The notes: generated from the sequence alone by a model not told the origin. Positions 24,933-35,279 are shown, counted from the stretch's first letter. The stretch: DNA of 64,000 nt from Roseiterribacter gracilis (GCA_018332375.1 BOPV01000001.1:1426001-1490000), one strand, 5' to 3'. Numbers and translations: made by a program.

Positions 24933-26342
24933 ATGAGCCAGCCGCGCACGTTGTTTGAAAAGATCTGGGATCGCCACGTCGTTCATCGCGAACAGGACGG
25001 GACGTCGGTCCTCTATATCGACCTGCACCTCACCCACGAGGTCACGACCCCGCAGGCGTTCGAAGGGCTTCGCGCGGCCGGTCGCAAAGTTCGCCGGCCC
25101 GACCGCACCATCGCCGTTGCCGATCACATCGTGCCGACCACCAAAGGCCGCGTCTTCGGCCCCGACGAAGCCGAAGGCAAGAAGCAGCACGACACGCTGG
25201 TGAAGAACGTCGCGGAATTCGGCGTTCCTTTCTACGGCATGGACGACATCCGCCAGGGCATCGTGCACATCGTCGGCCCCGAACAAGGCATGACGCAGCC
25301 GGGCATGACGATCGTGTGCGGCGACAGTCACACCGCAACGCACGGCGCGTTCGGTGCACTCGCTTTCGGCATCGGCACCAGCGAAGTCGAACATGTGTTG
25401 GCAACGCAAACCTTGTTGCAGAAGCCGGCCAAGACGATGCGCATTACGGTCGACGGCAAACGTCCGATCGGGACGACGGCGAAAGACATCGTGCTTGCGA
25501 TCATCGGCAAGATCGGCACCGCCGGCGGCACCGGCCATGTCATCGAATTTGCCGGCGAAGCAATTAGCGATCTGTCGATGGAAGGCCGGATGACGGTCTG
25601 CAACATGACGATCGAAGCCGGCGCGCGCGCCGGTCTGGTTGCGCCCGACGAAACCACGTTCGCCTATCTCAAAGGCCGTCCGCACGCACCGCAGGGTGCG
25701 GATTGGGATGCAGCCGTTGCGTTGTGGCGCAGCCTGCCGTCCGACGCCGGCGCCAAGTTCGATCGCGAAGTGCAACTCGATGCCGCGACGATCGCGCCGC
25801 AAGTGACGTGGGGCACCAGCCCGCAGGACGTCACCTCGATCGAAGGCACCGTGCCCGACCCGGCCAGCTTCGAGGACGAAACCCGTCGCGACGCAGTTGC
25901 CCGCGCGCTCGACTATATGGGTCTGACGCCGGGGCAGAAGCTGACCGACGTCACCATCGACAAAGTGTTCATCGGGTCGTGCACCAACGCGCGCATTGAG
26001 GACCTTCGCGAGGCCGCGAAGGTCGCCGCGGGACGTCACGTTGCGCCGAACGTGCAGGCGCTGGTCGTGCCGGGCTCAGGCCTGGTCAAACAGCAGGCTG
26101 AACAAGAAGGGCTCGATCGCGTCTTCATCGAAGCGGGCTTCGAATGGCGCGAACCCGGCTGTTCGATGTGCCTCGGCATGAATGCCGATCAGTTGAAGCC
26201 GTTTGAGCGCTGCGCCTCGACCTCGAATCGCAATTTCGAAGGACGCCAGGGCGCCAAAGGCCGAACCCACCTTCTATCCCCCGCCATGGCCGCCGCCGCT
26301 GCGGTGACCGGACACCTTACGGACGTGCGCCGGATCGCCTGA
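24933..26342 (+). CDS. leuC: 3-isopropylmalate dehydratase large subunit
   Basis: A 469-residue aconitase-fold subunit that converts 2- to 3-isopropylmalate in leucine synthesis. The 4Fe-4S ligands are in '[10 protein letters not shown]' and 'CSMCLGMN'; '[18 protein letters not shown]' is the substrate-site signature. The N-terminus '[13 protein letters not shown]' is typical. It heads a leuC-orf-leuD-leuB run, with a small membrane protein gene between leuC and leuD. Confidence 0.96.
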   Translation: MSQPRTLFEKIWDRHVVHREQDGTSVLYIDLHLTHEVTTPQAFEGLRAAGRKVRRPDRTIAVADHIVPTTKGRVFGPDEAEGKKQHDTLVKNVAEFGVPFYGMDDIRQGIVHIVGPEQGMTQPGMTIVCGDSHTATHGAFGALAFGIGTSEVEHVLATQTLLQKPAKTMRITVDGKRPIGTTAKDIVLAIIGKIGTAGGTGHVIEFAGEAISDLSMEGRMTVCNMTIEAGARAGLVAPDETTFAYLKGRPHAPQGADWDAAVALWRSLPSDAGAKFDREVQLDAATIAPQVTWGTSPQDVTSIEGTVPDPASFEDETRRDAVARALDYMGLTPGQKLTDVTIDKVFIGSCTNARIEDLREAAKVAAGRHVAPNVQALVVPGSGLVKQQAEQEGLDRVFIEAGFEWREPGCSMCLGMNADQLKPFERCASTSNRNFEGRQGAKGRTHLLSPAMAAAAAVTGHLTDVRRIA

Positions 26343-26414
26343 AACCGTTGTCCGCTTGCCTCGCCCCCCGCCGGCACGCGACAACCGGTCTAGGGATTGC
26401 TTTGGGACGAGGGC

Positions 26415-26702
26415 ATGGCGATGGACCAATACGAGTATCTGACCTTCCGGCGACTGATCACGCCGTCGCTCGTACAGCTCGTGTTCTGGTTGGGCCTGGT
26501 CTTCATCGTGATCATCGGCCTCGGCACGATGTTCACCTGGAGCTTCTGGCAGGGCCTCGCGATCCTCGTCCTTGGACCGCTGGTGCTCCGCATCTACTGC
26601 GAAATCGTCATCGTGCTGTTCCGCATTAACAACACGCTGACGGACATACTCGACCATCAACGCGAAACTGCCGCGCGTCCTGCAACACCGCCCTCGATCT
26701 GA
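26415..26702 (+). CDS. DUF4282 membrane protein
   Basis: 95 residues with two hydrophobic helices (about 20-45 and 48-72), preceded by '[16 protein letters not shown]'. This pattern and the '[21 protein letters not shown]' helix match the DUF4282 family of small integral membrane proteins. Starts at 26415 and 26421 are both possible. Its place between leuC and leuD is unusual and suggests an insertion into the leucine operon; no role in leucine synthesis is implied. Confidence 0.8.
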   Translation: MAMDQYEYLTFRRLITPSLVQLVFWLGLVFIVIIGLGTMFTWSFWQGLAILVLGPLVLRIYCEIVIVLFRINNTLTDILDHQRETAARPATPPSI

Positions 26703-26710
26703 GATCTGAC

Positions 26711-27322
26711 ATGCAGCCTTTCACAAGCTTGACTGCGATCGCGGCACCGATGCCGCAGGTCAATATCGACACCGACGCGATCATTCCGAAGCAGTTCCTT
26801 CGCACGATCGAACGGTCGGGGCTTGGCAAGGCCGCGTTCTTCGCCTGGCGCTACAATGACGACGGCAGCGAGAAGAGCGACTTCGTGCTCAACCGCGAAC
26901 CCTATCGCGGCGCCAACATCATCGTTGCGGGCGAAAATTTCGGCTGCGGCTCGTCGCGCGAACACGCGCCGTGGGCGCTGCTTGATTTCGGCATCCGCGC
27001 CGTCATCGCACCGTCCTTCGCCGACATCTTTCATTCGAACTGTTTCAAGAACGGCATTCTGCCGATCGCACTGCCGCAGGCCGAAGTCGACAAGCTGATG
27101 GACGACGCGGCTGCCGGTCGCCAAATCACCATCGACCTCGCGCGCCAGAAAGTCGTGCGCCACGTCGGCAACAACGAAGAAATCTCGTTCGACGTCGATC
27201 CCTTCCGCAAACATTGTCTGCTCGAAGGTCTCGACGATATCGGGCTGACCATGGCCCACGCTCCCGCAATCGATGCCTACGAGGCCGGTCGCAAAGCGGA
27301 AACTCCCTGGCTGTTTCGCTGA
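26711..27322 (+). CDS. leuD: 3-isopropylmalate dehydratase small subunit
   Basis: A 203-residue partner of LeuC. '[23 protein letters not shown]' and '[17 protein letters not shown]' are the family signatures. It starts eight bases after the DUF4282 gene and is followed closely by leuB. Confidence 0.96.
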   Translation: MQPFTSLTAIAAPMPQVNIDTDAIIPKQFLRTIERSGLGKAAFFAWRYNDDGSEKSDFVLNREPYRGANIIVAGENFGCGSSREHAPWALLDFGIRAVIAPSFADIFHSNCFKNGILPIALPQAEVDKLMDDAAAGRQITIDLARQKVVRHVGNNEEISFDVDPFRKHCLLEGLDDIGLTMAHAPAIDAYEAGRKAETPWLFR

Positions 27323-27333
27323 AGGCCCCTGCC

Positions 27334-28446
27334 ATGACGACGATGAAGCGTGTGTTGGTCCTTGCCGGCGACGGGATCGGGCCTGAGGTCGTTCGCGAAG
27401 CGTTGCGCGTCATCGACTGGATCGATCGCCGCCGTCACGTCCCGTTCGACGTGCAGCAAGGCGAAGTCGGCGGTGCGGCGATCGACGCGCACGGCACGCC
27501 GCTCGCCGACGCGACGATGGCGCTGGCACAGGAAGCCGACGCGGTTCTGCTGGGCGCGGTCGGCGGTCCAAAATGGGACGCGCTGCCCTTCGCGCAGCGC
27601 CCCGAACGCGGCCTGCTGCGTCTGCGCAAAGAATTGCAGCTCTACGCCAATCTGCGTCCGGCCACCGTCTTCGCGCCGCTGGTCGATGCCTCGACCTTGA
27701 AGCCCGAAATCGTGCGCGGCCTCGATCTGATGATCGTGCGCGAACTGACCGGCGGAATTTATTTCGGCGAACCGCGCGGCATCGAATTGCTGCCCGACGG
27801 CCAACGCCGCGGCATCAACACGCAAGTTTACACGACCAGCGAAATCCACCGCGTCGGTCGCGTCGCGTTCGATCTGGCGCGCAAGCGCGGCAGCAAAGTC
27901 TGTTCGGCCGACAAAGCCAACGTGATGGAATCCGGCCGGCTGTGGCGCGAAGAAATCCAGAAGCTGCGCGACGAGTCCTATAGCGACGTCGAGCTGGAAC
28001 ATATGTATGCCGACGCGGTGGCGATGGAGCTGCTGCGCCGTCCGAACCGGTTCGACGTGATCGTCACCGACAATCTGTTCGGCGACATTCTGTCGGACGA
28101 AGCGGCGATGATGACCGGCTCGCTCGGCATGTTGCCGTCGGCCTCGCTGGGCGACCAGCGCGCCGATGGTGGCCGCAAAGCCTTGTACGAACCGGTGCAC
28201 GGATCTGCGCCCGACATTGCGGGCAAAGACCTCGCCAATCCGATCGCGACCATTCTATCGCTGTCGATGATGCTGCGCTGGTCGTTCGACATGCACACCG
28301 AAGCCGACCTGATCGAACAGGCGGTCGAAGGCGTGTTGGCGTCGGGTACGCGCACCGGCGACATCATGGCGCCCGGCATGGCGCGCGTGTCGACGACGGT
28401 GATGGGCGATTCAATCCTGCACGAGCTGGACAAGCTCTCGGCGTAG
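27334..28446 (+). CDS. leuB: 3-isopropylmalate dehydrogenase
   Basis: A 370-residue NAD-dependent beta-decarboxylating dehydrogenase giving 2-ketoisocaproate. The opening '[20 protein letters not shown]', the substrate loop '[16 protein letters not shown]' and the signature '[20 protein letters not shown]' are intact. Its stop directly abuts the stop of the convergent gene at 28447 with no spacing. Confidence 0.96.
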   Translation: MTTMKRVLVLAGDGIGPEVVREALRVIDWIDRRRHVPFDVQQGEVGGAAIDAHGTPLADATMALAQEADAVLLGAVGGPKWDALPFAQRPERGLLRLRKELQLYANLRPATVFAPLVDASTLKPEIVRGLDLMIVRELTGGIYFGEPRGIELLPDGQRRGINTQVYTTSEIHRVGRVAFDLARKRGSKVCSADKANVMESGRLWREEIQKLRDESYSDVELEHMYADAVAMELLRRPNRFDVIVTDNLFGDILSDEAAMMTGSLGMLPSASLGDQRADGGRKALYEPVHGSAPDIAGKDLANPIATILSLSMMLRWSFDMHTEADLIEQAVEGVLASGTRTGDIMAPGMARVSTTVMGDSILHELDKLSA

Positions 28447-29073
28447 CTACTTCTTGGGCAGAAGCGCTTTCTTCAACGCTTCGATGTCGATCGGCTGCGC
28501 GTAGACTTTGGTGCTTTCCATCACGCGCAGCATGAAGTTGCGCACCGAGTCCGGCGTCTCGCCCACGGTCGTGCCGCTGCCCAGCAGCATGAGCCAATCT
28601 TGGTCGGTGATCTTCGCCAGGTACCAGCGCGAGCGCGGTGGCGCGGCGCCGTTCGGCAATTCGATATTGATCCACATACCCTGCCGTCCGTCGCTGAACG
28701 TCAGTGGCGTCGAGTTGGGGTAGATCTGAAATTTGAGCTGCTTGGAAATATTGGCGGCAAGCTGATCGCGAAACACGATCAAGCGGCGCGTCGCATCGTC
28801 GAACCCCGCCGGGTCTTTCGGCGCCGGCGGCACCAGCACCTGCAGCGGCTTGCCATCGACGACATAGGTCGAGCTGCTTTTGCCCGGATCAACTTCGTGT
28901 CCTTCGAGACGCATCGTGTACCAGCGCAACGGATCGTTCGAGATCACGAACAGACCAGTCGGCACGCGGAACACAGTGATGTCAGACTTCGGCCCCGGCA
29001 GTTCGCCGCGACCGGCGAACGCGTCCTGTGCGCTCAGGCAAAGCAGCAATGCCAGGAGCGCCGCAAACCTCAT
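28447..29073 (-). CDS. Exported protein of unknown function
   Basis: 208 residues with a clear signal peptide ('[20 protein letters not shown]'). The mature protein has 'DITVFRVPTGLFVISNDPLRWYTM', 'YVVDGKPLQVLVPPAPKDP' and a C-terminal helix 'IDIEALKKALLPKK'. No known domain was recognised. It is the last gene of a minus-strand run: its ATG overlaps the stop of the ABC ATPase gene by four bases. A periplasmic location is inferred. Confidence 0.7.
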   Translation of the reverse strand: MRFAALLALLLCLSAQDAFAGRGELPGPKSDITVFRVPTGLFVISNDPLRWYTMRLEGHEVDPGKSSSTYVVDGKPLQVLVPPAPKDPAGFDDATRRLIVFRDQLAANISKQLKFQIYPNSTPLTFSDGRQGMWINIELPNGAAPPRSRWYLAKITDQDWLMLLGSGTTVGETPDSVRNFMLRVMESTKVYAQPIDIEALKKALLPKK

Positions 29074-30698
29074 GTCGCGATCGCGTCGATGCGCACGGCG
29101 CGGAAATCCAGCGCCGCAGCGAGCAGCGCCTGGGTGTAGGGATGTTCGGGACGTTCGAACACGTCTTTGGTGCGGCCGCGTTCAACCACACGCCCGTCTT
29201 TCATCACGATCACTTCATCGGCAAGCGCACGCACGACTTTCAGATCGTGGCTGATGAAAAGGTAGGCCAGGCCCCGCTCCTCTTGCAGCTTGCGCAGCAA
29301 GTCGACGATCTGCGCCTGCACCGACATGTCCAAGGCAGAGGTCGGCTCGTCCAGCACGACGAAGCGCGGCTCCAGCACGATGGCGCGCGCGATCGCGATA
29401 CGCTGGCGCTGTCCGCCCGAAAATTCATGCGGGTAGCGGTTGCGGCTGTTGGGATCGAGACCGACTGCGCGCAACGCATCGACGACGCGTTCCTCGCGCT
29501 GCTTGGCGTCGGCGATGCCGTGCACTTTCAAGCCTTCGGCGATGATCTCGCCCACCGTCAAACGCGGGCTGAGCGAACCGTACGGATCCTGAAACACGAT
29601 CTGCATTTTGCGCCGCATCGGACGCAGCTGTTTCGGCGCCCAGCCTTGCACGTCGACACCGTCGAACCGGATCGTGCCTTCGCTGTCGATCAAGCGCAGC
29701 AGCGCCTGGCCCAACGTCGTCTTGCCCGAACCCGATTCACCGACGACGCCGACCGTCTGGCCCGGCCGCACCGCAAGATCGATCCCGTCGACTGCACGCA
29801 CGTGATCGATCGTTTTGCGAAACAGACCGGCCTTGATCGGGAACCAAACTTTGAGCCCTTCGACCGTCAGCACCGGCGGCGCCGACGCTTCATGCGCAAC
29901 CGCCGCCCCTTTCGGTTCGGCCGCAAGCAGCGCTTGCGTGTAGGCGTGTTTGGGATTGGCGAAGAGTTCGGCTGAAGGCGCGGTCTCGACCACCTCGCCC
30001 TTGCGCATCACGACGACGCGGTCGGCCATCGCACGCACCACGCCGAGATCGTGCGTGATCAGCAGCAGCGCCATACCGAACCGGTCGCGCAAGTCGCGCA
30101 GCAATTCCAGAATCTGCGCCTGGATCGTCACGTCGAGCGCCGTGGTCGGTTCGTCGGCGATCAACAGATCTGGTTCGTTGGCGAGCGCCATCGCGATCAT
30201 TACGCGCTGCCGTTGTCCGCCCGACAGCTCGTGCGGATAGGCACCCAGCCGTTGTTCCGCTTTCGGCAAACCGACCAGCTTCAGCAAATCCAGCACGCGT
30301 GCGCGGGCTTCGGCGCCGGTCAGTCCTTTGTGCAAGGTCAACGTCTCGGCCAGCTGCTTTTCGATCGTCAGCAGCGGGTTCAATGACGTCATCGGTTCCT
30401 GGAACACCATCGCGATGCGACCGCCGCGGATTTCGCGCAGACGACCTTCGCGCGCACGCACCAGCTCTTCACCGCTGAACTGAATCGAACCGCGCGTCGC
30501 GCGCGCTGCGCCGTCGGGCAGCAGCTGCAGGATCGATAGTGCGGTAACCGATTTGCCCGAACCGGACTCGCCAACCAGCGCCAAGGTCTCGCCGCGTGCG
30601 ATGTCGAACGAGACACCGCGAACCGCTGCAACCGCCTCGCCCCCGGGCGACGGAAAATCGACCTCGAGATTGCGGACAGCGAGAATGGGCTCGGACAT
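29070..30698 (-). CDS. ABC transporter with two fused ATPase domains (YejF/Dpp-Opp type)
   Basis: 542 residues carrying two complete nucleotide-binding domains. Walker A 'GESGSGKS' and signature 'LSGGQRQR' are in the first half, 'GESGSGKT' and 'FSGGQRQR' in the second. This fused form powers peptide or microcin C-like importers (YejABEF) or glutathione/opine systems. No permease or binding protein gene lies nearby, so the transporter partners must be elsewhere. It starts nine bases after pyrD and overlaps the next gene by four bases. Confidence 0.92.
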   Translation of the reverse strand: MSEPILAVRNLEVDFPSPGGEAVAAVRGVSFDIARGETLALVGESGSGKSVTALSILQLLPDGAARATRGSIQFSGEELVRAREGRLREIRGGRIAMVFQEPMTSLNPLLTIEKQLAETLTLHKGLTGAEARARVLDLLKLVGLPKAEQRLGAYPHELSGGQRQRVMIAMALANEPDLLIADEPTTALDVTIQAQILELLRDLRDRFGMALLLITHDLGVVRAMADRVVVMRKGEVVETAPSAELFANPKHAYTQALLAAEPKGAAVAHEASAPPVLTVEGLKVWFPIKAGLFRKTIDHVRAVDGIDLAVRPGQTVGVVGESGSGKTTLGQALLRLIDSEGTIRFDGVDVQGWAPKQLRPMRRKMQIVFQDPYGSLSPRLTVGEIIAEGLKVHGIADAKQREERVVDALRAVGLDPNSRNRYPHEFSGGQRQRIAIARAIVLEPRFVVLDEPTSALDMSVQAQIVDLLRKLQEERGLAYLFISHDLKVVRALADEVIVMKDGRVVERGRTKDVFERPEHPYTQALLAAALDFRAVRIDAIAT

Positions 30699-30707
30699 GA
30701 AACCGGA

Positions 30708-31772
30708 CTAAAGCCGCACGTCAGATACGTCCAGCCCAACCGCATCTTGCAGGCGCGTGATCCCGTCGCGTGCGAGCAATGAAGCCAGATCGCGCTTGAT
30801 GCGGGTGATCAACGACGGGCCTTCGTAGACAAGCGCTGTATACAATTGCACCAGCGACGCGCCGGCGCGGATCTTGGCGTAGGCGTCGGCGCCTGACGCA
30901 ATGCCGCCGACACCGATCAACGGCACCGCTGGCCCGGCGATTTTGCGCACCTGGCGCAGGACGTCGGTCGACCGCGCGAAGAGCGGCTTTCCTGACAGAC
31001 CGCCCGCCTCTTTTGCGACGGCAGCCGGAATCGAGGATGGCCGGTCCAACGTCGTGTTCGACACGATCAACCCATCGGCACCGCCGCCCAGCGCCGCTTC
31101 GACGACGGCTGCAATTTCGCGCGGCTCGAGATCGGGCGCGATCTTCACCAGCAACGGGATCGGCCGGGCGCGCGCGGCGCGCACCTCGCGCACCAGCTCG
31201 CCCAGCGGCGCGTGCTGCAGCTCGCGCAGGCCCGGCGTGTTGGGCGACGACACGTTGATGACGAGATAGTCGGCCAGCGGCGACAGGCGCGCTGCGCCCG
31301 CGACGTAATCGGCGACCGCATCGGTCTGGTCTTTGTTCTTGCCAAGATTGGCGCCCAGCACGCCCCGACTGCGCCGGGCCGCTAGACGCGCCGCGGCGGC
31401 GTCGAGCCCTTCATTGTTGAAACCCAGCCGGTTGATGACGGCGCCGGCGGTTGGAATCCGGAACATGCGCGGCTTGGGATTGCCGGGCTGGGCCAGCGGC
31501 GTGACCGAGCCGATTTCGACAAAGCCGAAGCCCAACCGGTGCAGCCCGTCGATCGCCTCGCCGTTTTTGTCGAACCCGGCCGCCATCCCGACCGGATTGG
31601 CGAAGCTCAGCCCCAGCACCTGGATCGCGAGCGACGCGGGATCCGGGCCGGCGGCAAACGGGACCAGGCCCGACTGCAAAGCGCGAATAGTCAGACGGTG
31701 GGCCGCCTCGGGATCGAGCGCATGCAGCAGCGGACGGGCCAAAGGCCAAAGGGATTTGGAGAAATCGAGCAC
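30708..31772 (-). CDS. pyrD: Dihydroorotate dehydrogenase (quinone), class 2
   Basis: A 354-residue membrane-associated FMN enzyme of pyrimidine synthesis that passes electrons to quinone. The N-terminal helix 'LWPLARPLLHALDPEAAHRL' marks class 2. 'NPVGMAAGFDKNGEAIDGL', 'NVSSPNTPGLRELQ' (catalytic Ser) and 'PLIGVGGIASGADAYAKIRAGASLVQ' sites are present. It heads the operon pyrD-ABC ATPase-exported protein. Confidence 0.95.
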   Translation of the reverse strand: MLDFSKSLWPLARPLLHALDPEAAHRLTIRALQSGLVPFAAGPDPASLAIQVLGLSFANPVGMAAGFDKNGEAIDGLHRLGFGFVEIGSVTPLAQPGNPKPRMFRIPTAGAVINRLGFNNEGLDAAAARLAARRSRGVLGANLGKNKDQTDAVADYVAGAARLSPLADYLVINVSSPNTPGLRELQHAPLGELVREVRAARARPIPLLVKIAPDLEPREIAAVVEAALGGGADGLIVSNTTLDRPSSIPAAVAKEAGGLSGKPLFARSTDVLRQVRKIAGPAVPLIGVGGIASGADAYAKIRAGASLVQLYTALVYEGPSLITRIKRDLASLLARDGITRLQDAVGLDVSDVRL

Positions 31773-31810
31773 CGGCGAGCGCTACGGAACGGGGGTAGCC
31801 GGGTCAAGCG

Positions 31811-31827
31811 TCTCGCGGTTCGCGAGA
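31811..31827. repeat. 17-bp inverted repeat upstream of pyrD
   Basis: TCTCGCG-GTT-CGCGAGA lies 39 bases upstream of the pyrD start, in the region shared with the divergent small gene. It could be an operator or a hairpin; the 180-base gap shows no other clear signal. Confidence 0.35.
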
Positions 31828-31952
31828 AGTCTTTGCGTCTTGCGAAGGTGGGTTCGGCGAAAACCCCGCGTTTTCACCCTCTGTGGTGGTGAACAGGTCC
31901 GGCACCGCGCTTGCTACGCGTCCCGAAACACTTTGGGACTAGGGGGTTCCGC

Positions 31953-32162
31953 ATGACGCAATGGGCTTCACGACGCGCAGCCGACTCGCGCGACCCGGTT
32001 CGGGTCGCCCTTTCGATCGCCGCGATGCTTGGACCGAACCAGACCAGGCTCGTTCCGGAAGCGCCGAGCGAAAAAATGCTCGAAGCGGCCGTTGCCGCCG
32101 GCGTCTCCCGCGAACAGGCGCGTGCCGCCTGGCGTGCGATGCTGCAGGCCGAAACCGCCTAA
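31953..32162 (+). CDS. Small protein of unknown function
   Basis: 69 residues starting at the Met of 'MTQWASRRAADSRDPVRVAL'. The middle and end ('EKMLEAAVAAGVSREQARAAWRAMLQ') look helical, with a UBA-like or ribosome-associated feel but no firm family. It has no signal peptide. It stands alone, divergent from pyrD and overlapping the convergent glycosyltransferase gene end by four bases. Coding is supported by codon use, but evidence is limited. Confidence 0.5.
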   Translation: MTQWASRRAADSRDPVRVALSIAAMLGPNQTRLVPEAPSEKMLEAAVAAGVSREQARAAWRAMLQAETA

Positions 32163-33157
32163 AGCCTTTCGCCGCCCGCGCGGCTGCGCGGCGCGGCGAA
32201 GTTCAGATAGGTCAGCCGCTTCACTTCCCAGCGGCCGCGCGTGACCGTGTCGAGCACGAGACCGCAGGTCAGGCTGAGGAACGACAGAAGCGCAATACCA
32301 GTCGCGAGAACCGCCGACGGAATGCGCGGCACCAAGCCGGTCCGCGCATAGTCGGCGAAGACTGGCGCTGCGATCGCCAGCGCCAGCAACATCAGCGTGC
32401 TGGCGATGATCCCGAAGAAGGCGAGCGGACGCTCTTCCTTCATCAGCTTTATGATCAGCATCAAGATCACCCAGCCGTCGCGGAACGTGCGCAGCTTCGA
32501 CGCCGATCCCGGCGGCCGGTCTTTGTACGCGGTCGAAACTTCCGACACCGGCATCTGCAGCTGCAGCGCATGCACGGTCATTTCGGTTTCGATGCCGAAG
32601 CCGCCCGCGATCGACGGGAACGACTTCACGAAGCGGCGTGAGAAAACCCGGTAGCCCGACAGCATGTCGCCGATCAGATCGCCGAACAGCACGCGCACCA
32701 TGCCGGTCAGCATCATATTGCCGAAACGGTGACCGGGACGGTACGCGGCCTGAATGTCGGTGACGCGCGCGCCATTCACCATGTCGAGCTTTTCGTCGAT
32801 CAGCTTGCGCACCAGATCGGGCGCAACCTTGGCGTCGTAGGTATCGTCGCCGTCGACCAGCACATACACGTCGGCTTCGATGTCCGCGAACATACGGCGC
32901 ACGACATTGCCTTTGCCTTGGCGCGGTTCCAGAGCGACGCGCGCGCCGGCCGCTTTCGCGACTTCAACCGTGCGATCGGTCGAGTTGTTGTCGTAGACGA
33001 AGATCTCGGCGTTCGGCAGCGAAGCGCGAAAATCGGCGACGACTTTTCCGATCGCCGCTTCTTCATTGTAGCAAGGGACCAACACCGCAACGCGCGGCCG
33101 GGCCGCTTCAGTTGCGGCTGTCGTTTCAATCCGTCCGACCTGGATCGCTTCGGTCAT
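32159..33157 (-). CDS. Family 2 glycosyltransferase with C-terminal membrane anchor (GtrB-like)
   Basis: 332 residues. A GT-A domain opens with 'AVLVPCYNEEAAIGKVVADF' and carries the metal motif 'VLVDGDDTYD'. Two hydrophobic helices follow near 240-300 ('PLAFFGIIASTLMLLALAIAA' region). This is the polyprenyl-phosphate sugar synthase architecture (GtrB/DPM1). With the GT-C-like and GtrA-like genes directly upstream it forms a gtrABC-like set expected to glycosylate surface polymers from undecaprenyl-phosphate sugars. It overlaps the previous gene by four bases. Confidence 0.88.
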   Translation of the reverse strand: MTEAIQVGRIETTAATEAARPRVAVLVPCYNEEAAIGKVVADFRASLPNAEIFVYDNNSTDRTVEVAKAAGARVALEPRQGKGNVVRRMFADIEADVYVLVDGDDTYDAKVAPDLVRKLIDEKLDMVNGARVTDIQAAYRPGHRFGNMMLTGMVRVLFGDLIGDMLSGYRVFSRRFVKSFPSIAGGFGIETEMTVHALQLQMPVSEVSTAYKDRPPGSASKLRTFRDGWVILMLIIKLMKEERPLAFFGIIASTLMLLALAIAAPVFADYARTGLVPRIPSAVLATGIALLSFLSLTCGLVLDTVTRGRWEVKRLTYLNFAAPRSRAGGERL

Positions 33158-34701
33158 GTGGAACCCCTTCTAACAACGCGGCACAGGCCAAGCGGCCGTC
33201 CGATATTCGACGTGACGGTGGAGCAGGAAGCGTCGTCGGCATCAAGCCCGTAGGCCGCCAACGCCTGGTCGCGGTAATTGCGCTCCCAGTCCGAGAAGAT
33301 GACGTAAAGCGGGCCGCGATGGGCTGCAACGCGCTCTTCCAGAATTGCGGTCAGCCCGGTCCCGTCCTTGGGACCGACCAGCCAGCCATCGATGCGCAGC
33401 CACGGCACCGACGGCGGCGCCGACGGGATCACGTAGCTGTACGGATATTTGCCCGTGCCCAACACCATCGCGTCGGGCTCGAGCGGCTGCATCTGCACCT
33501 CGACATAGCGGCCGGCGAAGCTGGCCCGTTCGAGCGAAAACGACACCATCGCCTGCGTCATCACCGTCAGCAGCACGACGGTCGCGACCCGCGCGGCGCG
33601 CGGCGCGTCGGTCCAGCCGATCAAGACCGCGATCGCAACCGGCGCCAGCATTTCGATCGGCAGCGCATAGCGATAAATGCCGAACACCAGCGCCCACGGC
33701 AGATAGGCGCCCGCGACATAGGCCAACAACATGCGGCCGCGCACGCGGTCGGCGAGCGGATCGGCGCTGGTGCGTTTCGCCACCATCGCAACCAGCATCA
33801 CAAAGGCCAGCACATAGGCGACCGCGATGCGCACGTCGCGGAAATCCCACTCGGCGACTTTGCGCGAGTCAGTCGTGAAGATGAACGGGAACAGAATGCG
33901 CGTGAACCAATCGCGCGGCCGGAACGTCGGATCGCTGTAATCCGCAATCTTGATCAGCGGCGACTTGAAGATCGTGTTGGCGAACGGGAAGAGCGGATTG
34001 CCGGTTTCGCGCCACAGCGCGTACCACCAGAAACCACCCGTGATCGCCGCACCGATTGCGCCGCCAAGTCCGAACAGCACGATCGCACGCAGCTTGGCGC
34101 GCGGACCGCCGGCGAGAAACAACAACGCGCCCAAACTGCCGACCGCGTAGATGCCGGTGGTGAGTTTCGCACCGACGGCAAAGCCGCACAGCACGCCAGC
34201 CAGCAGCAACATCCACCAGCGTTTGCAATCGGCAGCCAGCAACAGCACCAGCAGTGACGCCAACACCGGCAAGCCGACGAGAATGTCGTTCGACGTGCTG
34301 CCGATCTGACTCATCGTGCCGCCGCCCAGCGCACCGAAGAATCCAAGCAGCGACGCAACGGCCAACCGGATCGTCGCACCGTGCAACGGCAGCACGTGCC
34401 ACGCGATGGCGGCGATCAGGATTGCCGATGCGCCGGCATGCAAACCCAGCCACACGCCGCCCCACCAACCGGGCCCGGCATTCGCAATCCACCACAGCGG
34501 CAGATCAAGCAGCGGCGAGTAATAGGTCGCGTGATGCGCGACCGCGATGTCGAACATGCGCCGCCCGTTGAGCAGCGCGTACGGCGTGTACCAATGATAA
34601 TTCTGAAAGTCCCACGCCGCTTCCTTGCCCAGCACCAGTGCGAGCACGGCGAAGAAGACGAGCGCTGCAAGCGAGAGCGCGCCGACGATGCCTTTGGTCA
34701 T
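33154..34701 (-). CDS. Multi-spanning membrane glycosyltransferase (GT-C-like)
   Basis: 515 residues with about ten membrane segments. The acidic first external loop reads 'AAWDFQNYHWYTPYALL', the position of the catalytic Asp in GT-C enzymes that take sugars from polyprenyl phosphates. Further long hydrophobic stretches follow up to about residue 390, then a soluble C-terminal part. It lies between gtrA-like and gtrB-like genes and would be the specificity transferase of the set. The acceptor is unknown. Confidence 0.75.
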   Translation of the reverse strand: MTKGIVGALSLAALVFFAVLALVLGKEAAWDFQNYHWYTPYALLNGRRMFDIAVAHHATYYSPLLDLPLWWIANAGPGWWGGVWLGLHAGASAILIAAIAWHVLPLHGATIRLAVASLLGFFGALGGGTMSQIGSTSNDILVGLPVLASLLVLLLAADCKRWWMLLLAGVLCGFAVGAKLTTGIYAVGSLGALLFLAGGPRAKLRAIVLFGLGGAIGAAITGGFWWYALWRETGNPLFPFANTIFKSPLIKIADYSDPTFRPRDWFTRILFPFIFTTDSRKVAEWDFRDVRIAVAYVLAFVMLVAMVAKRTSADPLADRVRGRMLLAYVAGAYLPWALVFGIYRYALPIEMLAPVAIAVLIGWTDAPRAARVATVVLLTVMTQAMVSFSLERASFAGRYVEVQMQPLEPDAMVLGTGKYPYSYVIPSAPPSVPWLRIDGWLVGPKDGTGLTAILEERVAAHRGPLYVIFSDWERNYRDQALAAYGLDADDASCSTVTSNIGRPLGLCRVVRRGST

Positions 34702-34712
34702 GGCCGAGCGAA

Positions 34713-35159
34713 CTAACGGCCGAGTTGGGCAGCGCGGTGGCGAAACACGGCGTGTTTCGTACCGAGATAGTTGAACGCCAAGCCCGCGATCGCGCCCGCG
34801 GCAACACCCAGCACCGGATGTTCGGTGACGCGGCTGATGGTCAGCACTAGGCCGCTATAGACGCCGTAATTGACCAAGCCACCGATCGAATTGACCGACA
34901 GGAAATGCAGCCACTCGCGAAGCAGCGAGCGCACCGGCGGGTTTCCGAAGGTGAAGACGCGGTTGAGCAACCAGGTCGTCGTGGCGGCAACCAGGAAGGA
35001 CAGAAGCCGGCCTGCATAGAGCCCCAGACCCAGATCATCCTTCGCCAGATAGAGAACGCCGGTGTCGACGATGAACCCGACCACGCCGACCGCGGCGAAG
35101 CTGAGGAATTGGAAGCGCCGGGCCAAGGCGGCCAGCCGGGGGGTGAGACGTCGAATCAT
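34713..35159 (-). CDS. gtrA: GtrA-family membrane protein
   Basis: 148 residues with four membrane helices: 'FLSFAAVGVVGFIVDTGVLYL', 'GRLLSFLVAATTTWLLNRVFTF', 'FLSVNSIGGLVNYGVYSGLV' and 'VLGVAAGAIAGLAFNYLGTKH'. GtrA proteins are thought to flip undecaprenyl-phosphate-glucose. The start at 35159 gives the normal length; an upstream extension is open but not conserved in character. It is first in the gtrA-GT-gtrB run. Confidence 0.9.
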   Translation of the reverse strand: MIRRLTPRLAALARRFQFLSFAAVGVVGFIVDTGVLYLAKDDLGLGLYAGRLLSFLVAATTTWLLNRVFTFGNPPVRSLLREWLHFLSVNSIGGLVNYGVYSGLVLTISRVTEHPVLGVAAGAIAGLAFNYLGTKHAVFRHRAAQLGR

Positions 35160-35237
35160 GGGCGAGCGACCAGAACATAGGCCCGGACCCCACAGTTCCG
35201 CGACGGCCGCGGTGCCGATCGTCGCGGCGGGGCGTTG

Positions 35238-35279
35238 GTGAGACTCACATCCTGCAATGGGACGGGAATCCAACCCATT
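35238..35279. promoter_or_regulatory. Candidate operator palindromes before the S24-like regulator
   Basis: GTGAGACTCAC (35238-35248) is a perfect palindrome, followed by AATGGG (35256-35261) mirrored by CCCATT (35274-35279). They lie in the 152-base divergent gap between gtrA and the regulator and could be autoregulatory sites. Confidence 0.3.

Noticed and set aside
33112..34257. Long open frame antisense to the GT-C-like gene
   Set aside because: Composition is Arg/His/Gln-rich, as expected from the complement of hydrophobic codons; the minus-strand membrane protein is convincing.
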